Assembly (NCBI RefSeq): GCF_003596405.1
Contig: NZ_QYUR01000008.1
Location: 434,001 to 498,000 of the forward strand
Source of the DNA: Pseudomonas cavernicola
GTDB taxonomy: Bacteria; Pseudomonadota; Gammaproteobacteria; Pseudomonadales; Pseudomonadaceae
Direction: 5' to 3'
Length of the DNA stretch: 64,000 nucleotides
Part shown: in pieces, positions 1 through 8,958 of the stretch
Layout: every line of letters begins with the position of its first letter
Numbering within the stretch: the first letter of the stretch is position 1
The notes under the pieces: generated by a model
What the model was told of the DNA's origin: nothing
What the model saw: only the letters and a program-made list of their open reading frames with translations
Database searches by the model: none
Program-made: the position numbers and the translations under genes

Positions 1-426
1 CGCGAGCTGGGCTTCAAGGTCGGCCTGCACAGTGCCGGGATCAAGCCGGCCTCGTTCCGCCGCGTGCTGCCGCTGTGCGACTGGGTCGGCTTCGACGTCA
101 AGGCGCTGGAGGAAGAGGCCGAGCTGATCACCGGCGTCAGCGGCAGCGGCCAGGCCAACTGGCACAGCCTGGAGCTGCTGCTGGACAGCGGGGTGGACTA
201 CGAATGCCGCACCACCGTGCACTGGCAGCTGTTCGACTGCCAGCGCCTGCAACGCCTCGGCGAGCGCCTGGCGGCACTCGGCGTGCGGCGCTTCGTGGTG
301 CAGCTGGCTCGCCCGCAGCAGATGCTCGACCCCGAACTGGGCGCCGCGCCGATGCCGGCCGAAGCAGCCGAGCTGTGGCCCTACCTGCAGCAGCTGTTCC
401 CCCGCTTCGAGCTGCGCGAGGCCTGA
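1..426 (+). CDS. Anaerobic ribonucleotide reductase activating protein, NrdG-like (3' part)
   Basis: The reading frame is open from base 1 and ends at a TGA before 427, so only the C-terminal part of about 141 residues is present. It reads like the end of the radical-SAM activase that installs the glycyl radical on class III ribonucleotide reductase: a GLHSAGIKP stretch, then DWVGFDVKAL, GVDYECRTTVH and a final barrel segment RFVVQLAR. The radical-SAM cysteine motif would lie upstream of the window. It converges on the ftr operon. The anaerobic role fits the hemN gene 4 kb away. The identification rests on the C-terminal half only. Confidence 0.75.
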   Translation, partial: RELGFKVGLHSAGIKPASFRRVLPLCDWVGFDVKALEEEAELITGVSGSGQANWHSLELLLDSGVDYECRTTVHWQLFDCQRLQRLGERLAALGVRRFVVQLARPQQMLDPELGAAPMPAEAAELWPYLQQLFPRFELREA

Positions 427-444
427 GCGAGTTGCGGCGATTCA

Positions 445-463
445 GTGCGCCGCATGGGCGCAC
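445..463. terminator. Hairpin between convergent nrdG-like and ftrD genes
   Basis: A perfect 7-bp stem (GTGCGCC/GGCGCAC) with a 5-base loop lies in the 56-bp gap between two convergent genes, followed on the plus strand by CTTTACG. The position fits a bidirectional terminator, but there is no long T tract. Confidence 0.5.
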
Positions 464-482
464 TTTACGCAGAGTACGCGCC

Positions 483-1850
483 TTACCAGCCCCAGAACTG
501 CAGCCACCAGGCCGTAGCGATCAGCAGGTTGCCCAGCAGCAGGGCGCCCAGGGTCGGCAGGCGTTGTGCTGGCCTCAGGGCGCGGCAGACCTGCCAGCCC
601 AGGCTCAGGCTCCAGAGCATGGCGGCGGCCAGCAGCGCGGCGCGACACGCCGGCACCCAGAGCAGGGCCAGGCCCTCGTAGCGCAGCAGCTTGACCGTGG
701 TGGCGGAGAGGCCGAGAAACAGCCCGGCCGCGCCCAGCGGCAGCAGGCACAAACTAAGCTGGCGGGCGAACGCCGCGCCTTGCCCGGCCAGCCGCGCGGC
801 CCCGCCGAGCAGCGCGTGCAGGCCGCCGCCGAGCAGCAGGCTGCTGGCGCCCAGGTACAGGCAGATGCTCAGGCCATCGAGCCAGGTGAAGGCATCGTTG
901 AGCGCCGGGTAGTGGGTCAGCAGCCACCAGGGCGCGTCGTCTGCAAGCGGCCAGAGAATGCCGCGCTGCACCAGCCATTCGGCCAGAGCCTGCTTGAGGT
1001 CGATGAACCAGGGGCTGACGGTCCACTGGAAGGCGCCGATGGCCAGGCCGATCACCCCGTAGAGCAGCAGGCGCACGTCCCAGGTGGTATCGTCGGCGGC
1101 GCCGTAGCGGACGATTTCCTCGTTGCCGGAGCGGGCGATCAGGCGCACCGCATCGCGCTGGCCGCTGCAGCGGCCACAGGCGTGGCAGGCCGAGGCACCG
1201 CGCAGGCGGCGGATATCCAGCAGCGGTGCGCAGTTGGGCGGTGGCAGGTGCGGCAGGGGATTGTCGCACCAGCGCTGCTCGTCGACGTGGAAGTGCAGCG
1301 GCGCGAGCTTAGCCAGCAGGGCGAACACCCCGCTGACCGGGCACAGATAGCGGCACCAGACGCGCTTGCCGCGGCCGTACAGATAGCCGACCAGCATGGC
1401 CGCCAGGGTCGAGCCACCGAGGATCAGCAGGGCGGCCTGGGCGTAGTCGTACACGCTGATCAGTTGGCCGTACAGGGTGGTCAGCAGGAAACCCAGGGTC
1501 GGCCAGCCGGCCCAGCGCATCCAGCGCGGGGTGCCGCGACCCTGGCCGTGCCGACTGGCCCATTCGCTGAGCGCGCCTTCCGGGCAGAGCACACCGCACC
1601 ACAGACGGCCGAACAGGACGATCGACAGCAGCACGAACGGCCACCACAGACCCCAGAAGACGAACTGCGCCAGCAGCGTCAGGTTGTCGAGCATGCGTGC
1701 CGAACCGGGCGGCAGGGGCAGCAAGGCAGGGATCACCAGCAGCCCTGCGTAGACCAGCACCACCAGCCACTGCACCCGGCGGATCAGCGCGCCGTGGCGA
1801 CGCATGGCGTGGCCCAGGCGCGTGAGCTGGCGGTTGAAAGCGGCGCTCAT
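483..1850 (-). CDS. ftrD: Polyferredoxin-type membrane 4Fe-4S protein of the Ftr iron uptake system
   Basis: A 455-residue membrane protein. Hydrophobic segments begin near residue 25, and cysteine clusters CGVLCPEGALSEW, WCRYLCPVSG and CHACGRCS resemble the NapH/polyferredoxin family. In FtrABCD-type systems this subunit is thought to pass electrons needed for ferrous iron oxidation and permeation at the inner membrane. The start at 1850 was chosen because its ATG overlaps the ftrC stop (ATGA), which indicates translational coupling. The frame stays open far upstream, but that part is opposite or overlapping ftrC and not coding. The function is inferred from the four-gene context. Confidence 0.85.
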   Translation of the reverse strand: MSAAFNRQLTRLGHAMRRHGALIRRVQWLVVLVYAGLLVIPALLPLPPGSARMLDNLTLLAQFVFWGLWWPFVLLSIVLFGRLWCGVLCPEGALSEWASRHGQGRGTPRWMRWAGWPTLGFLLTTLYGQLISVYDYAQAALLILGGSTLAAMLVGYLYGRGKRVWCRYLCPVSGVFALLAKLAPLHFHVDEQRWCDNPLPHLPPPNCAPLLDIRRLRGASACHACGRCSGQRDAVRLIARSGNEEIVRYGAADDTTWDVRLLLYGVIGLAIGAFQWTVSPWFIDLKQALAEWLVQRGILWPLADDAPWWLLTHYPALNDAFTWLDGLSICLYLGASSLLLGGGLHALLGGAARLAGQGAAFARQLSLCLLPLGAAGLFLGLSATTVKLLRYEGLALLWVPACRAALLAAAMLWSLSLGWQVCRALRPAQRLPTLGALLLGNLLIATAWWLQFWGW

Positions 1851-2692
1851 GCGGCGCTGCTCAGCAGGATCCTCCGCGGTCGCCGCAACAGACTCCAGGC
1901 GAGCAGCCAGTAATAGGCCAGCAGGATTACGTGCAGGGCCGAGGGCATGGCCCGGTAGCCGCTCAGGCTGGCCAGCAGCGCGCCCAGCTTGCCGCCGTCG
2001 TCGAGCAGCGCCGAGCTGTCCCACATCGGCTCGCTGAGCACGGTGTAGATAAGTTCGGGCAGCTCCAGGGCCATCCACTGGCTGCTGGCGCGGTCGACCG
2101 CGCTCATTAGCAGGGCGTTGCCGAGCAGTAACAGCAGAACCTTGCTGACCAGAAAGAACTGACGCCAGGCAATGAAACGGCTGCCGGCCTGCAGCAGGCC
2201 GAAGCACAGCAGGCCGAGCAGCAGGCCGAGGCCCGCGCCCAGCACCAGGTTGGCGGGGCTGGCCGAGGCGCTGACGCCATAGAGGAAGATCACTGTCTCG
2301 CTGCCTTCGCGCGCCACCGCCAGGGCCGCCAGCAGCGCCAGGCTGGCCAGGCGGCCGTGTTGCAGCGCGCTGTCGGCCCGCTGCTCCAGTTGCCGGCGCA
2401 ATTGCCCGCCATTGCGGGACATCCAGTGCACCATCTGCAGGATCAGCACGCAGGCGAGCAGGCTGAGGCCGGTCTGGAACCACTCCCCGCCGGGGCCGCT
2501 CATCCAGTTGCCGGCCAGGGCCATCAGCGCGGCCAGTAGCGCGGCCAGCAGCAGCCCTGCACCGACGCCGGCCCATAGGTGGAGCAGGGCGCGTTGCTGG
2601 CCGGGCTGGCGGCGCAGCCAGGCATACAGGATGCCGATCACCAGCAGGGCCTCGACGCTCTCGCGCCAGACGATCAACAGGGCTTGTTCCAT
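1847..2692 (-). CDS. ftrC: FTR1-family iron permease
   Basis: A 281-residue polytopic protein with the two diagnostic REXXE iron-ligand motifs of the FTR1/EfeU family: RESVE at residues 10-14 and REGSE at 128-132, each in a hydrophobic helix. The length is normal. It should move iron across the inner membrane after oxidation by the periplasmic partners. The gene lies 24 bp downstream of the cupredoxin gene and overlaps ftrD by 4 bp, so the four genes form one operon read leftward. Confidence 0.93.
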   Translation of the reverse strand: MEQALLIVWRESVEALLVIGILYAWLRRQPGQQRALLHLWAGVGAGLLLAALLAALMALAGNWMSGPGGEWFQTGLSLLACVLILQMVHWMSRNGGQLRRQLEQRADSALQHGRLASLALLAALAVAREGSETVIFLYGVSASASPANLVLGAGLGLLLGLLCFGLLQAGSRFIAWRQFFLVSKVLLLLLGNALLMSAVDRASSQWMALELPELIYTVLSEPMWDSSALLDDGGKLGALLASLSGYRAMPSALHVILLAYYWLLAWSLLRRPRRILLSSAA

Positions 2693-2716
2693 TGCGGGTA
2701 CCTCGAAGAATGCGGG

Positions 2717-3043
2717 TCAACGAGCCTCGATCACGCCTTGCGGCAGCTCGGGGTGGAACTCGTCGAAGAACAGGTAGCGTCCGGGTTTGAGCGGGTGGAT
2801 CACGACGAATGAACTGACGCCTGGGCTGAGCACCTTCTCCACGCGCAGCGGCGTGCTCTCGAACTCGATGGGCCCCTGGCCGACGTTGCGCACGATGATC
2901 TTGAAGCGTTGCCCGGCGGCCACCTGCAGGCTGGCCGGGGAGAAGTGACCGTCACGGATGCTCAGCTCGTAACTCGGCAGCGGTGCGGCCAGGAGGCCGC
3001 CGGGCAGGGCGGCGAGCAGCAGACAGAGGGCTGGGTAGTGCAT
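2717..3043 (-). CDS. ftrB: Periplasmic cupredoxin-domain protein of the Ftr system
   Basis: 108 residues: an N-terminal signal peptide (ALCLLLAALPGGLLAAPLP) followed by a compact cupredoxin-like fold (FSPASLQVAAGQRFKIIVRN, PGRYLFFDEFHPEL). The FDEFH segment sits where type-1 copper proteins carry ligands, but no cysteine is present, as in the FtrB/EfeO-cupredoxin group. The protein is expected to oxidise ferrous iron or present it to the permease. It lies between the P19-like gene and ftrC in a four-gene operon. Confidence 0.8.
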   Translation of the reverse strand: MHYPALCLLLAALPGGLLAAPLPSYELSIRDGHFSPASLQVAAGQRFKIIVRNVGQGPIEFESTPLRVEKVLSPGVSSFVVIHPLKPGRYLFFDEFHPELPQGVIEAR

Positions 3044-3090
3044 GGGCGCTCTCCGGGAAAGAACGGCGCGCGCGAGTCGCGCCGCGGGGG

Positions 3091-3624
3091 TCAGTAGCCG
3101 CCTTTCTTGCCGATACCGGCGAAGGTGAAGCTATAGTTCAGCTCGCAAGGGGCGAACCAGGGGGCCACGCCGGTTTCCTTGTCGGTATGCCGGCCGAAGG
3201 CGTGGTGCTGCGCGCCGGGGGCGCTGACCCAGTAGGTCAGTTGATACTGGCCGGGGCCCATCAGCTTGAGGTTGTCGCCGTAGTGCGGACCGTCGTTGGC
3301 CACCATGGCGTGAAAATCGCCTTGCAGGGTCTGCTCGCTGCCGACCTTGGTCAGGCGGTAGCTGACGCTCAGGTAAGGCACGAAACTGCCCTCCTGGAAA
3401 CCGTGGGCGTTGTTCTCCAGGGCACTGATATCGGCCTCCATATGCACATCGGAGTCCACCGCCGGGCGCATCATGCCCGGCGGATCCATCTCGATCGGTT
3501 GCAGGTACACGGCACCCACTTCCATGCCGGCGCATTGCTGCGGTTCGCCGATCGGGTATTCCTTGGCCTGGCTGGTGGTGGCTGCGATCAGGCCGGTCAG
3601 GGCGAGCAAGAGGCGAGGATTCAT
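3091..3624 (-). CDS. ftrA: P19-family periplasmic iron-binding protein
   Basis: 177 residues beginning with a cleavable signal peptide (MNPRLLLALTGLIAATTSQA). The mature part matches the P19/Tp34 family: the CAGMEVGAVYLQPIEMDPPG segment with its conserved Met and Glu, an HMEAD motif, VANDGPHYGDN and a late HAFGRHTDKETGVAPW, which supply His/Met metal ligands. The start at 3624 has a good ribosome site (AAAGGA) upstream; longer frames would lack a signal peptide. It is the first gene of the ftr operon, 59 bp upstream on the minus strand from a Fur-box-like sequence. Confidence 0.88.
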   Translation of the reverse strand: MNPRLLLALTGLIAATTSQAKEYPIGEPQQCAGMEVGAVYLQPIEMDPPGMMRPAVDSDVHMEADISALENNAHGFQEGSFVPYLSVSYRLTKVGSEQTLQGDFHAMVANDGPHYGDNLKLMGPGQYQLTYWVSAPGAQHHAFGRHTDKETGVAPWFAPCELNYSFTFAGIGKKGGY

Positions 3625-3682
3625 CTGGAAGCTTCCTTTGGCTGTAGTCGATGGCGCCAGCATAGGAAGACCGGATGTAATC

Positions 3683-3701
3683 AATAATGATTCTCGTCAA
3701 T
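3683..3701. promoter_or_regulatory. Probable Fur box in front of ftrA
   Basis: The 19-bp sequence AATAATGATTCTCGTCAAT agrees with the Fur consensus GATAATGATAATCATTATC at 12-13 positions, with the left half nearly perfect. It sits about 60 bp upstream of the ftrA start, where repression by iron-loaded Fur would be expected. The match is by eye. Confidence 0.55.
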
Positions 3702-3730
3702 TTTTCGCGGATTAGGGACCGCCGAAGAGG

Positions 3731-3746
3731 TACCTATCAGGAGGTA
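3731..3746. promoter_or_regulatory. NarL-like 7-2-7 heptamer palindrome
   Basis: TACCTAT, two bases, then GGAGGTA matches the NarL/NarP 7-2-7 arrangement (TACYYMT-N2-AKRRGTA) at every defined position but one. It precedes the small gene at 3810 and hemN, so nitrate or nitrite control of this anaerobic unit is plausible. It could be chance. Confidence 0.4.
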
Positions 3747-3809
3747 TGGCCTTGCCGGCCGGGATACCCGACCCTTGTCAGACTAAAGTGCTGCACAGGA
3801 GCTTGGCGT

Positions 3810-4034
3810 ATGCAGGATCGACAACGGGTCACCACCGCGCTGGCGCTGATTCACCAGAATCAGGTCGCCCTGGGGAAATCCATTCAGCTGATTTCCACCT
3901 GGTTCAAGCAACACGCCGTGAGTGAGGTCACCGGCAGCCTGCAGGCGCACATGGAGCTGCTGGTGAACAACTCCAGGCAGATCAACAGCCAGCTGGTCAA
4001 CCTGTTGGAGCTTCCTGCTGCGGCAGATCGATAG
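3810..4034 (+). CDS. Small hypothetical protein upstream of hemN
   Basis: A 74-residue, mostly helical, soluble-looking protein with many Gln and Leu (HQNQVALGKSIQLISTWF, NNSRQINSQLVNLLEL). I do not recognise a family and see no cysteines, signal peptide or membrane segment. The ATG at 3810 is preceded by CACAGGAG at good spacing, which favours it over a longer in-frame start. It lies 68 bp before hemN, separated by a GC-rich hairpin, and may share its promoter. Confidence 0.6.
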   Translation: MQDRQRVTTALALIHQNQVALGKSIQLISTWFKQHAVSEVTGSLQAHMELLVNNSRQINSQLVNLLELPAAADR

Positions 4035-4040
4035 CCTTCA

Positions 4041-4061
4041 GGGGGCGTCAATCAAGCCCCC
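4041..4061 (+). terminator. GC-rich hairpin between the small gene and hemN
   Basis: GGGGGC and GCCCCC flank a 9-base loop directly after the stop of the 74-codon gene. There is no T tract, so it could be a weak terminator, an attenuator or an mRNA-stabilising hairpin. Confidence 0.35.
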
Positions 4062-4102
4062 GGCTGCCGGCTTGGCAGCATCCAGTCTTCAGGTGAGCGA
4101 GC

Positions 4103-5491
4103 ATGATTCAGCCGGTGAGTTTCAACCGCACCCTGGTCGAGAAGTACGACCGTCCCGGGCCGCGCTATACCTCCTATCCCACGGCACCGCAGTTCCACCA
4201 GGCCTTCGCCATGGACGACTACCGCGCTGCGACCAAGCAGAGTAACCAGGCTGCCACGCCCAAGCCGCTGTCCGTGTACATCCACATCCCGTTCTGCAAG
4301 AGCCTCTGCTACTACTGCGCCTGCAACAAGATCATCACCCAGAAGACCCACCGGGCGGTCGAATACCTGGCTTACCTCAAGCGGGAAATCGCCCTGCAGG
4401 CCGCGCTGTTCGACGGCACGCGCAAACTGACCCAGCTGCACCTCGGCGGCGGCACGCCCACCTACCTGACCGGCGAACAACTGGCGGAACTGATGGCCGC
4501 GTTGCACGCGGCATTCAACCTGGACGACAGCGACGCCCACGAGTTTTCCATCGAGGTCGACCCGCGCACCGTCAGCACCGGGCAAATCCACCAGCTGCGC
4601 GATCTCGGCTTCAATCGTCTGAGCTTTGGCGTGCAGGATTTCGACGCGGCGGTGCAGGCCGCGGTGAACCGCCTGCAGAGCGAGGAGCAGACCCGCGAAC
4701 TGGTCGCCGCGGCCCGTCGCGCCGGGTTCAAGTCGGTCAGCGTCGACCTGATCTACGGTCTGCCGTTGCAGACGGGGGCCAGCTTCGCGGTCACCCTCGA
4801 CAAGATCATCGACCTGCGCCCGGACCGCATCGCCGCCTACAGTTATGCCCACCTGCCCGAGCTGGTCCGCGCGCAGCGCCTGATCCGCCGCGAGGACATG
4901 CCGCCGCCGAAACGCAAACTGGAGCTGCTGGAACTGACCATCGAGCGCCTGACGGCGGCAGGCTATGTCTACATCGGCATGGACCACTTTGCCCTGCCGG
5001 ACGACGAACTGAGCCTGGCCCGCGAGCAGGGCACCCTGCAACGCAACTTCCAGGGTTATTCCACCCACGCAGACTGCGACCTGATCGGCCTGGGTGTGTC
5101 GTCGATCGGCAAGGTCGGCGACAGCTACAGCCAGAACGTCAAGGAGCTCTCACAGTATTACGCCCGTCTCGATGAGGGGCTGCTGCCGGTGCAACGCGGC
5201 TATCGGCTGAGCGCCGACGACCGCCTGCGCCGCGAGGTGATCAGCGATCTGATGTGCCACGGTCGAGTTGACTTCGCCAGGATCGAAGCCAGCCACGGCA
5301 TTGTTTTTGGCCAGTACTTCGCCGATGCCCTCATGAAACTCGATGAGCATATTGCCGACGGGCTGGTGGCGATATGTGACGAGGCGCTTGTACTGCTGCC
5401 GCAAGGACAACTGATGATGCGCACCGTAGCGATGGCCTTTGATGCATACCTGGGCGGCGACCAGAGAGGGCGCTTTTCGCGCACTGTTTGA
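4103..5491 (+). CDS. hemN: Oxygen-independent coproporphyrinogen III dehydrogenase
   Basis: 462 residues, normal for HemN. It carries the radical-SAM signature with cysteines at 65, 69 and 72 plus the extra Cys74 (PFCKSLCYYCAC), the GGGTP SAM-binding motif at 115-119, the N-terminal YDRPGPRYTSYPTAP trip-wire region and the family segment GMDHFALPDDEL. The enzyme decarboxylates two propionate side chains of coproporphyrinogen III in the cytoplasm when oxygen is absent. A degenerate paralogue follows at 5969. In pseudomonads this gene is usually under Anr/Dnr; I saw no clear TTGAT-N4-ATCAA box here. Confidence 0.95.
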   Translation: MIQPVSFNRTLVEKYDRPGPRYTSYPTAPQFHQAFAMDDYRAATKQSNQAATPKPLSVYIHIPFCKSLCYYCACNKIITQKTHRAVEYLAYLKREIALQAALFDGTRKLTQLHLGGGTPTYLTGEQLAELMAALHAAFNLDDSDAHEFSIEVDPRTVSTGQIHQLRDLGFNRLSFGVQDFDAAVQAAVNRLQSEEQTRELVAAARRAGFKSVSVDLIYGLPLQTGASFAVTLDKIIDLRPDRIAAYSYAHLPELVRAQRLIRREDMPPPKRKLELLELTIERLTAAGYVYIGMDHFALPDDELSLAREQGTLQRNFQGYSTHADCDLIGLGVSSIGKVGDSYSQNVKELSQYYARLDEGLLPVQRGYRLSADDRLRREVISDLMCHGRVDFARIEASHGIVFGQYFADALMKLDEHIADGLVAICDEALVLLPQGQLMMRTVAMAFDAYLGGDQRGRFSRTV

Positions 5492-5672
5492 CGCCATGCT
5501 GCTTGGTTGCTGAATTACCCTTGACCAACGAATGCCGCATACCGAACCTCGGACTTATTGTCCTGGAGCTAGGATGGGGCAGCGATGAGAAAACCCAAGC
5601 TTCGATTATCGAATGGAGTCGGAGGTGGTCTGGCTTCACTTTCGTGAAGGCGATTACTGAGCAGAGACACGG

Positions 5673-5891
5673 ATGGTGCACTGGGCTACCGTAGCAGACC
5701 CACGCTCTTCCGTTAACGACAAGGGGCTGGGCCTTAAACTGCATGCGGGGCCGATTGACCAGGCCTGTCAGCGGCAGTGCATTCTGGCAGCGCTCGAGGT
5801 GACCGGTAAGAACTGGGCCAGCGCGGCGCGTCTGCTCGGAATCGACCCGAGCAATCTTCATAAATTGGCGCGCCGATTGCGCTTGAAGTAA
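5673..5891 (+). pseudogene. C-terminal remnant of a NorR/FhpR-type sigma-54 regulator
   Basis: From about 5721 the translation matches only the end of NorR-family activators: a short linker (GPIDQACQRQCILAAL) and the Fis-type helix-turn-helix NWASAARLLGIDPSNLHKLARRLRLK before the stop. The NO-sensing GAF and AAA+ domains are absent, and 5492-5720 holds nothing I can recognise. NorR-type genes usually accompany NO-detoxifying genes, and a flavohaemoglobin gene lies 4 kb away beyond the IS element, so this is probably a relic of its regulator. Confidence 0.6.
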
Positions 5892-5968
5892 TGGCAGTTG
5901 ATACAGGTCAAGGAGGTTGGGTGCGTCTGCCCGGACACTGGAGCTTGCAGCCATCCCGGGAGTTCCCC

Positions 5969-7378
5969 ATGCTTGACTTCATCCGCTGGGACAGCAAGTT
6001 GATCGATCGCTATGATCAAGCCGACCCCAACTACAGCGGCTATCCCGAAGCCATCCACTTTCATCGCGGCATTGGCTCGCTGGATTTGCTGCGTGCCTTG
6101 CGCAGCAGTCGTCAGGCGCAGCTCCCCTTATCCCTATACGTGCAGTTGCCGTTCTGTGGCAATAGACGCTCCTTCGGCGATGACCAGGACCCGACCGGCG
6201 AGAGAAGCAATATCTCTTCGTACCTGCATCGGCTGGAGTGCGAGATCAATCTGATCAGCAGTCACCTTGGCCCGCGGCAATGGGTCCAGCAGTTTCATCT
6301 TGGCGGTGGAGTACCGGGCGCCGCTGAACTGCGTTGGCTGATGAGCCATCTGCGCAAGCGGTTTAATTGGCCGAATTTTGATTCGGGTGACTACAACATC
6401 GAGATCGACCCTCCCCATGCGGACTGGTCGACGATGGGGTTTCTCAGTGAACAAGGATTCAACCACGTCAGCATCGGTGTTCCGGATTCCGACATGACTG
6501 ATATGGGGGCGGTTGCCTATTTCCAGAGTTCGGCGCAAATCCGTTCGCTTATCGACGCAGCCCGCACGCTTCACTATCGATCAGTAAATGTCGATCTCGG
6601 CTTTGGTCGGTTATGGCAAACTCCGGCTAGTTTCGCGCGAAAGGTTGCGGCCATCATCGAGCTTCAGCCGGATAGGTTGACGGTCTTTGACTATGCCTAT
6701 CCGCCGCAACGTTACAAGTTACGGCGGTGGGTCGCGGCAGGGGGCTTGTCCTGCCGCGAGGATAAATTGGTCATGCGTCAGCACTGCATTAAAGAGCTGA
6801 CGGCTGCAGGTTACCGCTTTATCGGCATGGGTCAGTTCGTACTGCCGGATGATGACCTGGCCATAGCTCAGGAGAGCGGTAGGTTGCAGCGCAGTTGCCA
6901 GGGCTATACCCGTCACGGGCGCTGCGACCATGTCGGGCTCGGAGTGTCCGCTATCAGTCAAATCGGCGACCTGTATGTGCAGAACACAAGTGATCTAGAG
7001 CGTTACCAGGAGCAGCTCAACATGGGGCAGTTGGCGACTGACCGAGGCTTGCGGTGTGAGGCAGTCGATCTGGTTCGCCGAGAGGTAATCGAACGGCTGG
7101 TATGCGATTTCGAGTTGGACTTACGCAGCATCGACGACCGTTATGGTCTGGTCTTTCGCGATTATTTCTCGGCGTCTTGGCCATTGCTAAAGCAGATGGA
7201 TCGCGATGGCCTCATTGTGCTGGGCGACGACTTCATAAGTATTCCTCCTGCGGGGCGGCTGCTGGTGGGTGCTGTGTGTAAGGCGTTCGAACACGACACG
7301 GACGCACACAGCCCCAAGGCCCTTCGCCGGTCATCGGCAGACCAGCGTGTTGCCGCTGACCGAAAACTGACCCAGTAG
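5969..7378 (+). CDS. HemN paralogue lacking the radical-SAM cysteine triad
   Basis: 469 residues, collinear with HemN (YDQADPNYSGYP, HLGGGVPG, RFIGMGQFVLPDDDLA), but at the cluster site it reads LPFCGNRRSFGDDQ: Cys63 remains, while the second and third cysteines are Arg67 and Gly70. It therefore should not bind a 4Fe-4S cluster in the normal way. Start 5969 is chosen from a GGGAG ribosome site and HemN alignment. The last ten or so codons and the stop lie inside the IS21 left end, so the natural C-terminus is replaced. Other possibilities are a haem-binding or regulatory pseudo-enzyme, or a decaying gene. Confidence 0.75.
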   Translation: MLDFIRWDSKLIDRYDQADPNYSGYPEAIHFHRGIGSLDLLRALRSSRQAQLPLSLYVQLPFCGNRRSFGDDQDPTGERSNISSYLHRLECEINLISSHLGPRQWVQQFHLGGGVPGAAELRWLMSHLRKRFNWPNFDSGDYNIEIDPPHADWSTMGFLSEQGFNHVSIGVPDSDMTDMGAVAYFQSSAQIRSLIDAARTLHYRSVNVDLGFGRLWQTPASFARKVAAIIELQPDRLTVFDYAYPPQRYKLRRWVAAGGLSCREDKLVMRQHCIKELTAAGYRFIGMGQFVLPDDDLAIAQESGRLQRSCQGYTRHGRCDHVGLGVSAISQIGDLYVQNTSDLERYQEQLNMGQLATDRGLRCEAVDLVRREVIERLVCDFELDLRSIDDRYGLVFRDYFSASWPLLKQMDRDGLIVLGDDFISIPPAGRLLVGAVCKAFEHDTDAHSPKALRRSSADQRVAADRKLTQ

Positions 7379-7453
7379 AGGCTGTTCTGCCGATCGAAAA
7401 CTGACCCAGGTGTTCAACTACCCCTGCTCAACTTTTGAGCAGGAGAACACAGG

Positions 7454-8958
7454 GTGATCAGTATGGAAATGATGGGCAGAATTCGGCGGATGTATTTTCG
7501 CGACAAGCTGTCGCTGCCTGAGATAACCAAGCGCACCGGTTTAGCACGCAACACGATACGTAAGTGGGTCAGAGCACCGGAAGCCAAGCAGCCGGTGTAT
7601 CAACGCCGCGCGGTCTTCAACAAGCTCAGTGCATTTCACGCAACGCTGGCGCAGGCGCTTAAAGCCGATTCGCTGCGGGCCAAGCACCATCGCCGAAGTG
7701 CCAAGGCGTTGTTTGAACAGATCAAGGCCAAGGGTTACGACGGTGGCTACAGTCAGCTCACCGCGTTTATCCGTGCGTGGCGCGGGGAACAGGGGGCGCT
7801 GCACGCCTTTGTGCCGTTGACCTTTGCGCTTGGCGCGGCGTTTCAGTTTGACTGGAGCGAAGAAGGTTTGCTGATCGGCGGCATTTACCGGCGCATGCAG
7901 GTGTCGCACCTGAAGCTGTGTGCCAGTCGTGCATTCTGGCTGGCGGCTTATCCGAGCCAAGGCCATGAGATGTTATTCGACGCGCATACGCGCTCGTTCC
8001 GCGCCTTGAGCGGCGTGCCGCGCCGAGGCATTTACGACTACATGAAGACGGCTGTCGACAAGGTCAACAAAGGCAAAGGTCGGACGGTGAATACGCGCTT
8101 CGCGGTGATGTGCGCGCACGACCTGTTCGATCCGGACTTCTGCAATGTTGCCTCTGGTTGGGAGAAAGGCATCGTTGAGAAGAATGTGCAGGACAGTCGA
8201 TGGCGCATCTGGCTAGACGCTCAAGGTTGCCAATTCCGCTCCTTCGAGGCGCTCAATGCCTGGCTGGGACAGCGCTGCCGCGCGCTCTGGCGTGAGCTGC
8301 CCCATCCGCAATACAGTGGGCTCAGTGTGGCCGGGGTGCTGGAGTTGGAGCGGGCCGCAATGATGCCCATGCCCACGGCATTCGACGGTTACGTCGAACG
8401 TGCTGTGCGGGTTTCCAGCACCCGCCTGGTCAGTGTGGGTCGCAACCGCTATTCGGTGCCCTGTGAGCGCGCCGGTCAGTGGGTCAGCAGCCGCCTGTAT
8501 CCGATACGGGTTGAGGTGATTGCCGATGAGCTACTGATTGCCAGTCATGAGCGTTTGCTGGATCGAGACCAGGTCAGCTATGACTGGCAACACTACATTC
8601 CACTGATTGAGCGCAAGCCAGGTGCGCTGCGTAACGGTGCGTCATTTGCTGACCTGCCCAAGCCGCTACGCCAGCTCGAACACGGTCTGAGGCGTCATGC
8701 GGGCGGGGACCGGATCATGGCGCAAGTCCTGGTTGCCGTCCCCGGCGCCGGACTCGATGCCGTGTTAGTGGCCGTTGAGTTGGTGCTTGAATCCGGAACC
8801 CTGAGCGCGGAACACATCCTGAATGTCGTGGCGCGGCTGACATCGGCAGGCCACCGCCGTCAATCGAGACCCACTTGCAGCTCAAGGAAGCGCCCGAAGC
8901 GAACACGGCGCGCTGCGACCGCCTACGTGGCAGCGTTGAGGAGATCCGTCATGCGTGA
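7454..8958 (+). pseudogene. istA: istA transposase, frameshifted near its 3' end
   Basis: The IS21 transposase: an N-terminal HTH ([20 protein letters not shown]), then the DDE region with FQFDWSEE and the segment [19 protein letters not shown]. The start is GTG 7454. Compared with copy 2, one base is missing near 8850, so the frame leaves the normal istA ending and runs straight into istB, giving a predicted fusion of 800 residues. The istA core to about residue 465 is intact. Whether the fused product transposes is unknown. Confidence 0.75.

Noticed and set aside
75..1913. 612-codon plus-strand frame across the ftr genes
   Set aside because: Gln/Arg/Ala-rich shadow of ftrD on the other strand; no domains or start signals.
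4041..4061. Anr/FNR box in front of hemN
   Set aside because: The GTCAATCAAG sequence only resembles a half-site and forms the loop of a GC hairpin; no TTGAT-N4-ATCAA is present.
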